Source of the DNA: UBA10210 sp964408425
GTDB taxonomy: Archaea; Micrarchaeota; Micrarchaeia; Norongarragalinales; Norongarragalinaceae
Length of the DNA stretch: 8,275 nt
Assembly (NCBI GenBank): GCA_964408425.1
Contig: CAYOZI010000033.1
Span: forward strand, 1 to 8,275
Direction: 5' to 3'
Positions 1 through 5,422 of this stretch are shown one piece after another. The notes under the pieces were generated by a model. That model ran no database searches. It was not told where the DNA came from and worked only from the letters and a program-made list of their open reading frames with translations. Each line of letters begins with the position of its first letter. Within the stretch, counting starts at the first letter, position 1. The position numbers and the translations under genes are program-made.

Positions 1-521
1 AGTTCGCCCATCTTGTCCAAAAGCACGCCCAAACCGTCCAGCCGCTTCCTGTACTCGCCGACTTGCCCGGCGTTGTCCAAGGCGTTCATTTTTCCGTCGC
101 ACTTGGGGCAGACGAACTTGGTTTCGATCGCGTTGTCGAAAGGCATGCGGTGGCAGGCTTTCCTGCACTGGTAGAAAACGGTGTTTTCCTCGGAAGAGAT
201 TTTTTTCCTCAGGTCGACGTACTCGTTTTTCTTGACGAGGATGAAGTTTTTGAATGCCCTGTCCGCATTGACCTTCCACGTATAAGTAAACCAGCCGGTC
301 TGCAAATTCTTTTCACGCGTGTATTCAACGATCCCGTGGTTGTGGAGGACGTTCAACAAAGAGCGGATTTCGGCCATCTTGAACTGGGTCTTGTCTTCAA
401 TAGTTTCGTCGGTCGCGCCTCCCCCAATGCTCTTGACTACCTTCAAGCCTTTCATTCCCGCCACGTTTTTCACGTAGTCGGAAATGCGAGTTAGCTCCCC
501 CCCCGCGCGCTTTCCAGGCAT
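1..521 (-). CDS. tfe: Transcription factor TFE (TFIIE-alpha-like), 3' end cut by window edge
   Basis: Open from an ATG at 521-519 to the left edge, giving 173 codons without a stop; the C-terminus lies outside the window. Residues ~1-95 look like the winged-helix domain, with the segment 'EIRSLLNVLHNHGIVEYTRE' followed by an aromatic, basic strand (TGWFTYTWK). A zinc-ribbon follows at residues 117-145, with Cys119/Cys123 (spacing C-x3-C) and Cys138/Cys141 (CPKC). This order, winged helix then zinc ribbon, is that of archaeal TFE, which helps TBP/TFB and RNA polymerase open the promoter. The start is supported by a TATA-like box about 28 nt upstream, which would give an essentially leaderless mRNA. 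trm56 lies 26 nt upstream on the same strand. The identification rests on domain pattern, not a search. Confidence 0.85.
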   Translation of the reverse strand, partial: MPGKRAGGELTRISDYVKNVAGMKGLKVVKSIGGGATDETIEDKTQFKMAEIRSLLNVLHNHGIVEYTREKNLQTGWFTYTWKVNADRAFKNFILVKKNEYVDLRKKISSEENTVFYQCRKACHRMPFDNAIETKFVCPKCDGKMNALDNAGQVGEYRKRLDGLGVLLDKMGE

Positions 522-543
522 GGTATTCTTCTTATCGGTAAAA

Positions 544-554
544 GCTTTTATAAC
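544..554 (-). promoter_or_regulatory. TATA-like box for TFE gene
   Basis: On the minus strand this reads GTTATAAAAGC and overlaps the stop codon of trm56. Its centre is about 28 nt upstream of the TFE ATG at 521, the distance expected when transcription starts at or next to the start codon. It suggests TFE has its own promoter despite lying just behind trm56. Confidence 0.5.
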
Positions 555-1066
555 TTGGTGAAAACTTTTTTGCCCTTTTTCCGAGGGGAAATTCCTATGT
601 TTGCGCCCTTTCTTTTTTCCCAAAGCTTTTTCTCGCCGAGAATTTCGTGCAGAAAAACCGAAAGAGCCGCAACTTCGGAGTGCGGCTGGTTTCCGATTGC
701 GATATTGAAGTCGCTTTTCTCGTAAACAACCCACGGGACCTTCTCCGCACCTATCGCGACCAAAACATTCCCCGCTTTTTTGATTTTCTTCGCCGCTCCT
801 GAGAGCTTTTCGCCGTACATCGTCAAATGAACCTTCGTTCCCTTGAATTCATCCAGCACTTTTTCCCAATCGGCGGCGTATTCGATTTTAAAACTGCCGC
901 CCCAATGCTCTACAACCTCGCGAACGCTTTCCAAGACCGCCTCGTCCTTCTCCCCGCTCAAGATTATCTTGTTTGCGCCGAACGCCCTTGCAACAAGCGC
1001 GCAATGGGTTGTAATGCGTTTATCCCGTTCCTTCCTATGCCCCAGCCTCAAGACCGTAACGCCCAT
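548..1066 (-). CDS. trm56: tRNA (cytidine-56 2'-O)-methyltransferase aTrm56
   Basis: 172 residues if started at the ATG at 1066; an in-frame GTG three codons earlier (1075) is the alternative. The ATG is preferred because a TATA-like box is centred ~24 nt upstream, giving a leaderless message. The N-terminus has the family signature 'VLRLGHRKERDKRITTHCAL', and the C-terminal half has the SPOUT-like block with GAEKVP and 'NIAIGNQPHSEVAALSVFLH'. These match the archaea-specific Trm56 family, which 2'-O-methylates C56 in the tRNA T-loop using S-adenosylmethionine. The length is usual for the family. Both tRNAs in this window keep C56, including the tRNA-Cys that has lost U55. Confidence 0.93.
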   Translation of the reverse strand: MGVTVLRLGHRKERDKRITTHCALVARAFGANKIILSGEKDEAVLESVREVVEHWGGSFKIEYAADWEKVLDEFKGTKVHLTMYGEKLSGAAKKIKKAGNVLVAIGAEKVPWVVYEKSDFNIAIGNQPHSEVAALSVFLHEILGEKKLWEKRKGANIGISPRKKGKKVFTKL

Positions 1067-1085
1067 TTTGAACACCAGAAAACAA

Positions 1086-1093
1086 TTTTATAA
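1086..1093. promoter_or_regulatory. Bidirectional TATA-like box between trm56 and tRNA-Lys
   Basis: TTTTATAA, near-palindromic. It lies ~24 nt from the trm56 ATG on the minus strand and ~37 nt from the mature 5' end of tRNA-Lys on the plus strand. It could therefore serve both genes, with a leaderless trm56 mRNA and a tRNA precursor carrying a short 5' leader. A second AT-rich run (1107-1115) is closer to the tRNA but seems too close to be its TATA box. Confidence 0.4.
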
Positions 1094-1126
1094 GGGGAAT
1101 CCAACCAAATTAATTCTTGTCCTAGT

Positions 1127-1240
1127 GGGCCTGTAGCTCAGTTTGGCAGAGCGTTCGGCTCTTAATTTTCTAGTGCTTTTAGTCGAGTACTAGGAGAAGA
1201 GCTAACCGAAAAGTCCAGGGTTCAAATCCCTGCAGGCCCG
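1127..1240 (+). tRNA. tRNA-Lys (anticodon CUU), intron-containing
   Basis: A full cloverleaf can be drawn. The acceptor stem pairs GGGCCTG (1127-1133) with CAGGCCC (1233-1239), with discriminator G1240 and no encoded CCA. The D arm is GCTC/GAGC with a G18-G19 loop. The anticodon stem is TTCGG (1154-1158) with CCGAA (1206-1210). The T arm is CAGGG/CCCTG with a standard TTCAAAT loop. The anticodon loop, once the intron is removed, reads C-U-CUU-A-A, so the anticodon is CUU for lysine. The spliced length is 74 nt. The 3' end overlaps the last codons of a small minus-strand ORF (1222-1380). Confidence 0.95.
1165..1204 (+). other. 40-nt tRNA-Lys intron at position 37/38
   Basis: The intron sits at the canonical archaeal site. 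It forms a 9-bp helix, 1166-1174 with 1189-1197 (two G-U pairs), closed by a 14-nt loop. Bases 1198-1201 (AGAG) pair with anticodon-loop bases 1159-1162 (CUCU), giving the 4-bp central helix of a bulge-helix-bulge recognised by tRNA splicing endonuclease. The 5' bulge is the standard three bases (1163-1165), but the 3' bulge appears to have four (1202-1205). Confidence 0.85.
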
Positions 1241-1380
1241 CTATTTTCATCCAGATACTTTCTTACCGCATCTTCTATTGTTGTGCTTAATGCCCCGCGC
1301 CGGCTTTCATATCGTTCTTTGATAAACCGGCGCAATTTATTCTCCGTTTGCTTTGACAAAACAACCAAAATTTTACCCAT
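1222..1380 (-). CDS. Small ribbon-helix-helix-like DNA-binding protein (52 aa)
   Basis: ATG at 1380, TGA at 1222-1224. The protein begins MGKILVVLSKQTENKLRRFI and continues with a basic RRGAL turn and an IEDAVRKYLDE helix. The arrangement of short strand, helix, turn and helix is that of MetJ/Arc-type repressors and archaeal antitoxins of the ribbon-helix-helix superfamily. No toxin gene is adjacent. Its last six codons and stop lie inside the 3' part of tRNA-Lys on the other strand, so the C-terminal residues (about SGPAGI) are tRNA-encoded antisense sequence. It faces away from a LAGLIDADG endonuclease gene across a 32-bp double promoter, so it may repress that promoter; this is inference. 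The gene is short, so existence is likely rather than certain. Confidence 0.65.
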   Translation of the reverse strand: MGKILVVLSKQTENKLRRFIKERYESRRGALSTTIEDAVRKYLDENSGPAGI

Positions 1381-1412
1381 AATTATTTATATATGTTAAG
1401 ATATATAACTTT
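1381..1412. promoter_or_regulatory. Divergent overlapping TATA promoters
   Basis: The 32 bp between two divergent start codons hold two TATA-like boxes: TTATTTATATATG (1384-1394 region), ~24 nt upstream of the plus-strand ATG at 1413, and, on the minus strand, GTTATATATC (1399-1408), ~25 nt upstream of the minus-strand ATG at 1380. Both genes would be leaderless. Each box lies between the other box and its gene, so a protein bound here could affect both. Confidence 0.55.
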
Positions 1413-2147
1413 ATGCCTCGGTTGGGTCTTCCCTGGAAAGAAATAACCGCGGAATATTCCGCTGGCAGCTCTCTTTCTAAACTTGGCAAAAAGTATGGAG
1501 TGGGTAAAACCACCATCCATTATCACGTCAATCGTTTATCGGGAATCAAACGATGGACGCCGATTAGAAAAATCATGAGAAAAGACGCCTTTTGGCTAGG
1601 TGTGTTTTTAGGTTTGTGGGCTGGTGACGGTACCAAAAATAAAGACCCGAATAATTACAACTATTCAGTAAGGTTTTCCTTTGCGCTGACTGATGATCGG
1701 GCTATCTCACTGCTCAACCGTTCTAGTTCGGTTTTGTTCGGCGTCAAACCTTATGTTCTTACCTATCGTGAGAATCAGCTCATCTACCGGCTTATTTCTA
1801 AATTTGTCTTTAACCTGTTAGATGAAAATTTAGTAACCGTCCCGCCTAAGACTCTCAACGTTTCCTTGCCGCGCAGTCCTTCCAGCTATTCGCGTAAATT
1901 CATCCGCGGGTTTCTGACCGGTTTGGCGCTAAGCGATGGTTCTTTCAAATCAAAACGTTTTTGTTTTTCCACTATTTCCACCCGTTTAGCGAAGCAATTT
2001 GCCGAATCACTATTGCTTTTCGGTTTTGCTTCTTCGGTCTGCCTTCAAAAGCGCAAGGAAACAAACTGGCATCCGATATGGCGTGTTTACTTATCCGTGG
2101 CTGAAACTAAGAAATTTAGGGATTTTATTTTTCGAAGCCCTTTTTAA
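1413..2147 (+). CDS. Free-standing LAGLIDADG homing endonuclease
   Basis: 244 residues, ATG start supported by the TATA-like box ~24 nt upstream. Residues ~7-42 form a helix-turn-helix-like segment ('SLSKLGKKYGVGKTTIHYHV'). Two LAGLIDADG helices follow, at residues ~63-73 (FLGLWAGDG, acidic residue Asp72) and ~166-176 (FLTGLALSDGS, Asp175), so one chain carries both half-sites as in monomeric homing endonucleases. There are no splicing blocks and no neighbouring extein, so it is not an intein. It would cut a long asymmetric DNA site, unknown here. The gene is richer in A+T than the trm56 and suf genes and sits between tRNA-Lys and the rhomboid gene with a small DNA-binding ORF, which suggests mobile origin. 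Confidence 0.88.
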   Translation: MPRLGLPWKEITAEYSAGSSLSKLGKKYGVGKTTIHYHVNRLSGIKRWTPIRKIMRKDAFWLGVFLGLWAGDGTKNKDPNNYNYSVRFSFALTDDRAISLLNRSSSVLFGVKPYVLTYRENQLIYRLISKFVFNLLDENLVTVPPKTLNVSLPRSPSSYSRKFIRGFLTGLALSDGSFKSKRFCFSTISTRLAKQFAESLLLFGFASSVCLQKRKETNWHPIWRVYLSVAETKKFRDFIFRSPF

Positions 2148-2212
2148 AACCCCTAAACGTTTTTATTCGCCTTCGGAGTTTTTAATCTGCGGATTCTGTA
2201 TAAAGGTGGGTT

Positions 2213-2271
2213 GAACTGGTCGCTCCGCCTTCCCGCGTGGGTGAGGCCTTCTTTTCGTTTCAGACCAGTTC
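2213..2271 (+). repeat. Inverted repeat / RNA hairpin upstream of rhomboid gene
   Basis: GAACTGGTC (2213-2221) is repeated as a perfect inverted copy GACCAGTTC (2263-2271). Between them a smaller hairpin, GCCT-T-CCC/GGG-TG-AGGC with loop GCGT (about 2227-2247), stacks inside. The plus-strand copy is followed directly by TTTTT. A TATA-like TGTATAAAG at about 2197-2205 lies upstream. It could be a transcription terminator for the endonuclease gene, a small structured RNA, or an operator. No C/D or H/ACA boxes were recognised. The remaining sequence from 2148 to 2212 is T-rich with no recognisable gene. Confidence 0.45.
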
Positions 2272-2281
2272 TTTTTAATTT
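2272..2281 (+). promoter_or_regulatory. TATA-like box for rhomboid gene
   Basis: TTTTTAATTT, about 25 nt upstream of the ATG at 2301, the spacing expected for a leaderless message. The same T-run directly follows the inverted repeat, so terminator and promoter roles may overlap. Confidence 0.35.
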
Positions 2282-2300
2282 TCCTTTCAGTGTGTTTACC

Positions 2301-3092
2301 ATGAAAGTTTGGGCGACGGTTCTTCTTGCAATCCTCATTTTAGTTCCTTACTTCCAATTGAGCGGGGGGCTGCTGTATCTGTCGGACGAGGTATTATCCT
2401 CCCTGTCTTTCTCTTCAAACCCCGAGCCGCAGAATTTCTTGACTCATTTGTTCGCCCACGTTGGAATACAACACTTGCTCGGAAACCTTTTGCCTTTGCT
2501 GCTGTTCGGTTTGGTGTTGGAGGGCGTACTGGCCGGTTTGGACGTAATCTTCATTTTTCTTATTTCCGGGATCTTGTCTTCGGTTTTATTCACGGTTTTG
2601 AATCCCGGAGTGATTCTCGTGGGCGCAAGCACCGGCGTCGCTGGTTTGATGGCAGCCGCGACGGCTTTGAAGCCGAAAAAATCGCTGGCGCTCTTGGTTT
2701 TAGTGCCGTTGCTTTTGCTGGTTTCGGTTCCGACCGCCGAGTTTTTCTCCCAGCGGCAATTGGCCGGTTTGGACGAACAAAAAACCCTGTTGGCGGAGGA
2801 AATTCCGAAACTCATTGCAGAACAAAAGTTCGAGGAAGCGGCTAGGGCGAACGAAACGCTTTCGGTTGTTGAAGTTAAGCTTGCGCAGACGGAAGAGGGC
2901 GTGGTGAGGGAGAAGGCGACGAGAACCGATCTGTTCGTGCATTTGTTCGGAGCCGTTTTCGGGCTGGGTTTCCTGTTCGTTTTCAGGAAGAAGAAGCTCA
3001 AGGAAGGCGTTTTGGAATTCAGGGAACTAGGTGAAATGCTGTACTCGTTCAAACTCAAGCTTTTTTCCCAAAACCGCAAAAAGAAGAATTAA
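2301..3092 (+). CDS. Rhomboid-family intramembrane serine protease with helical insertion
   Basis: 263 residues from the ATG at 2301; an in-frame upstream ATG at 2211 would add 30 residues encoded across the inverted repeat, so the later start is preferred, where the first membrane helix begins at once. Rhomboid motifs appear in order: His53 and 'HVGIQHLLGNLLPLLLFG' (residues 53-70), VGASTGVAGLMAA with catalytic Ser110, and VHLFGAVFGLGF with catalytic His214. These form the Ser-His dyad that cuts membrane proteins within the bilayer. Between them, residues ~150-210 are an unusual charged, helical segment containing 'LIAEQKFEEAARANETLSVV', which resembles the UVR helical hairpin. The C-terminus is basic and cytosolic-looking (ending NRKKKN). 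The substrate is unknown. A tRNA-Cys gene follows 28 nt downstream on the same strand. Confidence 0.85.
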   Translation: MKVWATVLLAILILVPYFQLSGGLLYLSDEVLSSLSFSSNPEPQNFLTHLFAHVGIQHLLGNLLPLLLFGLVLEGVLAGLDVIFIFLISGILSSVLFTVLNPGVILVGASTGVAGLMAAATALKPKKSLALLVLVPLLLLVSVPTAEFFSQRQLAGLDEQKTLLAEEIPKLIAEQKFEEAARANETLSVVEVKLAQTEEGVVREKATRTDLFVHLFGAVFGLGFLFVFRKKKLKEGVLEFRELGEMLYSFKLKLFSQNRKKKN

Positions 3093-3095
3093 ATG
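3087..3095 (+). promoter_or_regulatory. Possible TATA-like box for tRNA-Cys
   Basis: AATTAAATG overlaps the rhomboid stop codon and lies about 30 nt upstream of the mature 5' end of tRNA-Cys. It is a weak match. Confidence 0.3.
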
Positions 3096-3120
3096 CTTTC
3101 TCAAGCGTTTTGTTTAGTGC

Positions 3121-3220
3121 GCGGGGTTGGCAGAGCAGCTATGCATCCGACTGCAGTTTTTCCGTTCTAAGCGGGAAAGACGGACATCGGATTAGACGAG
3201 TGCAACTCTCGTACCCCGCT
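3121..3220 (+). tRNA. tRNA-Cys (anticodon GCA), intron-containing, with altered positions 18 and 55
   Basis: The acceptor stem pairs GCGGGGT (3121-3127) with ACCCCGC (3213-3219). The discriminator is U (3220), as is usual for tRNA-Cys, and no CCA is encoded. The D stem is G-C-A (3130-3132) with T-G-C (3142-3144). The anticodon stem TCCGA (3146-3150) pairs with TCGGA (3187-3191), with loop C-U-GCA-G-A after splicing. The T stem ACGAG (3196-3200) pairs with CTCGT (3208-3212). The spliced length is 71 nt. The T-loop reads TGCAACT, so the near-invariant U55 is G, and the D-loop AGCAGCTA has A where G18 is expected; G19 and C56 are kept. Its last base overlaps the stop codon of the convergent thiF-like gene. 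Confidence 0.9.
3157..3185 (+). other. 29-nt tRNA-Cys intron at position 37/38
   Basis: The intron hairpin pairs 3158-3164 (TTTTCCG) with 3172-3178 (CGGGAAA) around a 7-nt loop. Anticodon-loop bases C32, U33 and G34 pair with 3183, 3182 and 3181, while C35 faces A3180. The 3' bulge is the standard three bases (3184-3186) cut before A38. This is a near-canonical bulge-helix-bulge substrate for tRNA splicing endonuclease. Confidence 0.85.
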
Positions 3221-3801
3221 CATCTTCCGACCAGCGTTTTTTGCCCGTCTTTCGCGTCGTAAAACTCTATTTTTCCTTCTAGCTTCGGTTTTCTTCCCTT
3301 TAGCAAAAGCATTGTTTCCGAAACCTGGGTTTTCGCCGCCCAATCGCAAGCTTTTGTTGAAATGCCGATCTCGTGGCAGGAAACGCGCTTCGTTTTAGGC
3401 GCCCATTTGGAAAAATTTCCAGCTTTCAATATGGTGGAAACCATGGCGTGCGTCCTCAGCGCGCCCGAGTAAACCCACGGTTTTTTTGCTTTAGAACAGT
3501 AATCGTCAATGGTTTTCCTGGCGTTCCAGTCGTCCGTGCAGTCGGCAATTATGTTCGCGTCTTTCAGTATCTCGAAAGCGTTTTTTCCCGTGAGTTTTTT
3601 CGTTATCGCCTTTCCGCCCGTTTTCTCGGCTGTTGCAACGGCTTTCTTCCTTCCGTTGTCTTTTGCATCGTATTTTTGGCAGCCTAGGTTTTCTACTCTC
3701 ACAGAATCGAAATCGATCAGAAGCAGTTTCGCCTTTCCCTTCATTTCTGCAGCTGTCCTGCTTCCGACGCAACCCAACCCCACGATAGCGACAGTTTTCA
3801 T
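3220..3801 (-). CDS. Divergent ThiF/MoeB/HesA-family (E1-like) adenylating enzyme
   Basis: 193 residues, ATG at 3801, TGA at 3220-3222. The N-terminal Rossmann fold has the nucleotide loop GLGCVGS (residues 8-14) and the family's acidic strand and Asn-Leu motif, IDFDSVRVENLGCQ (residues 29-42). The usual motif is NL-x-RQ; here the ATP-contacting arginine position is a cysteine. ADCTDDWNARK (86-96) corresponds to the metal/ATP-binding aspartate region. It is shorter than MoeB or ThiF (~245-270 residues) and lacks the paired CxxC zinc knuckles; Cys142 and Cys152 are possible catalytic cysteines. Family members adenylate the C-terminal glycine of ThiS/MoaD/ubiquitin-like proteins. Being last in a suf operon, 17 nt behind sufU, it may feed SufS-derived sulphur to such a carrier, for example for tRNA thiolation. 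No carrier gene is visible here. Confidence 0.75.
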   Translation of the reverse strand: MKTVAIVGLGCVGSRTAAEMKGKAKLLLIDFDSVRVENLGCQKYDAKDNGRKKAVATAEKTGGKAITKKLTGKNAFEILKDANIIADCTDDWNARKTIDDYCSKAKKPWVYSGALRTHAMVSTILKAGNFSKWAPKTKRVSCHEIGISTKACDWAAKTQVSETMLLLKGRKPKLEGKIEFYDAKDGQKTLVGR

Positions 3802-3818
3802 TTCCCTTCACTAAAAAG

Positions 3819-4178
3819 TTATTTCGTTTCCAACGCTTTCTTAACGGCTTCCAAACCCAAAAAAGCGCATTTGAACCGCGCAGGGGTTATTCCGCCCAAC
3901 ATTTTCAAAACGTCTTCCTCTCTGGTTTCCTTCGCCTCGGAAACGCTTTTCCCTTCGAGTTTTTCCAGCAGCATTGAGACGGAAGCGGAGCTTATGGCGC
4001 AACCCTGCCCTTCGAAGGAAGCTTGCGTTATCTTTCCCGCCCCGTCGGTTTTCAAAAAAACCTCGATTTCGTCGCCGCACAAGGGGTTGTTCAATTTCGC
4101 GTGAAAATCCGCCTCAATTTTACCTTTGTTTGGAGGGAATTCGTAATAGCGCAAGACTTGTTCCGAATACATCTCCAT
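3819..4178 (-). CDS. sufU: IscU/SufU-like iron-sulphur cluster scaffold or sulphur-transfer protein
   Basis: 119 residues, ATG at 4178 (an in-frame ATG two codons later is possible). The three conserved cysteines are visible: Cys34 in NPLCGDEI with Asp36, Cys60 in GQGCAIS, and Cys104 in RFKCAFLGLEA. These bind zinc or the nascent cluster and accept persulphide from the cysteine desulphurase. The RxKCA context of the last cysteine is typical of SufU rather than IscU (which has HC), yet the 44-residue spacing from the second to the third cysteine is like IscU and lacks the ~20-residue SufU insertion. It lies 14 nt behind sufS, its likely partner, and 17 nt ahead of the thiF-like gene. Confidence 0.9.
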   Translation of the reverse strand: MEMYSEQVLRYYEFPPNKGKIEADFHAKLNNPLCGDEIEVFLKTDGAGKITQASFEGQGCAISSASVSMLLEKLEGKSVSEAKETREEDVLKMLGGITPARFKCAFLGLEAVKKALETK

Positions 4179-4192
4179 TTTTCATTCAACTC

Positions 4193-5422
4193 TCATTTTA
4201 CCCTGAATATTTTCTCGGCGTCTCTCAAAGCTTCCGCGAAAGCGTCTATTTCGGGGGCAGTGTTGTAAACGTAAAAACTTGCCCTTGCGCTGGCGGGAAT
4301 GCCCAGAGTCTTGTGCAGGGGCATGGCGCAATGGTGGCCAGAGCGTATTGCGATGGATTGAGCGTCCATTACCGACGCGAGGTCGTGGGGGTGGATTTTC
4401 GCGTGCGTGAACGCCACCGCCCCGACCCGTTCTTTGGTGTCTAGCGGACCCAACACCCTGATCTTTTCGAATTTGGATAGTTCTTCGAGGACTTTCCCGG
4501 TAAGCTTCTCCTCGTGATTTCGCATGTTTTCCCAGCCTAGCCCGTTCAAATAATCTATCGCCGCGCCCAGCCCTACCGCCCCTTCCACGTTCGGGGTTCC
4601 GGCTTCGAACTTGTACGGAATGTCATTCCACTCGGCACTCTGCCTTTCCACGCTTCTTATCATATCCCCGCCGCCGAGGAAGGGCGGCATTTTTTCGAGC
4701 AATTCCTTCCTTCCGTACAAAACGCCTATGCCCATCGGACCGAGCATCTTGTGCCCCGAAAAAGCGTAAAAGTCGCAGCCTATTTCTTTCATATCCGGCT
4801 TAAAGTGCGGCGCGGCTTGGGCGCCGTCCACGACCGTAACGCACCCTTTTTCCCTTGCAATCTTGCAGATTTCCTTGACGTCGTTTATGGTTCCCAAGAC
4901 GTTTGAAGCGTGCGTCACGCAAACCATCCTGGTTTTCGGCGTTATCCTGTCCTCCCAGTTTTCCTCCAGTTTCCCTTCGGGCGTTATTTCGATGTAATCC
5001 AGCTCGACCCCCTTTTTCTTGAGCATCAGCCAGGGGATGATGTTGGCGTGGTGTTCCATTCCAGAAACGAGGATTCTGTCGCCCTTCTCCAAAAACTCGG
5101 CGGCGAAAGAGTTTTTCACTAGGTTGGCAGCTTCCGTGGCGTTTCTAGTGAAAATAATCTCGCTTTCCCCCGCGTTTATGAAACCCGCGGTTTTTTTCCT
5201 GGCTTGCTCGTATTCCTCGGTAGCAATTTCGCTCAGTTCGTATATGCCCCTGTGGGGGTTGGCGTTCTTGTTTTCGTAGTAATCCGTCAAAGCGTTGATG
5301 ACTTGAACCGGCTTTTGCGTCGTCGCAGCACTGTCCAGGTAAATCGGCGTTTTTCCCGTTTTCGTCTTCCTTTTCAGGAACGGAAAGTCCTCGCGTATTT
5401 TGATGGCGTCAAAACCCGTCAT
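4193..5422 (-). CDS. sufS: Cysteine desulphurase SufS
   Basis: 409 residues from the ATG at 5422, chosen over an ATG nine codons upstream (5449) because a purine-rich GGAAGATG stretch precedes it and the protein then starts at the usual point before IREDFPFL. It is a PLP-dependent class V aminotransferase-fold enzyme: His124 stacks on the cofactor, Asp199 in VVDGAQAAPH contacts the pyridine nitrogen, Lys225 in FSGHKMLGP forms the Schiff base, and Cys365 in RSGHHCAMP carries the persulphide. It converts cysteine to alanine and hands sulphur to SufU. The GHHC context and the full length mark the SufS/CsdA group (type II) rather than IscS/NifS. The start overlaps the end of sufD by 14 nt, suggesting translational coupling. 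Confidence 0.95.
   Translation of the reverse strand: MTGFDAIKIREDFPFLKRKTKTGKTPIYLDSAATTQKPVQVINALTDYYENKNANPHRGIYELSEIATEEYEQARKKTAGFINAGESEIIFTRNATEAANLVKNSFAAEFLEKGDRILVSGMEHHANIIPWLMLKKKGVELDYIEITPEGKLEENWEDRITPKTRMVCVTHASNVLGTINDVKEICKIAREKGCVTVVDGAQAAPHFKPDMKEIGCDFYAFSGHKMLGPMGIGVLYGRKELLEKMPPFLGGGDMIRSVERQSAEWNDIPYKFEAGTPNVEGAVGLGAAIDYLNGLGWENMRNHEEKLTGKVLEELSKFEKIRVLGPLDTKERVGAVAFTHAKIHPHDLASVMDAQSIAIRSGHHCAMPLHKTLGIPASARASFYVYNTAPEIDAFAEALRDAEKIFRVK

Noticed and set aside
63..494. Plus-strand frame at the left end
   Set aside because: It is antisense to the TFE gene, whose winged helix and zinc ribbon read cleanly on the minus strand.
2197..2280. Box C/D or H/ACA guide RNA at the inverted repeat
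   Set aside because: No convincing RTGATGA/CTGA pair or terminal ACA at the right distance was found.
1219..2300. Attachment-site duplication of the tRNA-Lys 3' end marking an integrated element
   Set aside because: No second copy of the tRNA 3' sequence was seen within the window.
2444..3079. 211-codon minus-strand frame opposite the rhomboid gene
   Set aside because: Serine/lysine-rich shadow frame without motifs; the plus-strand rhomboid motifs explain the region.
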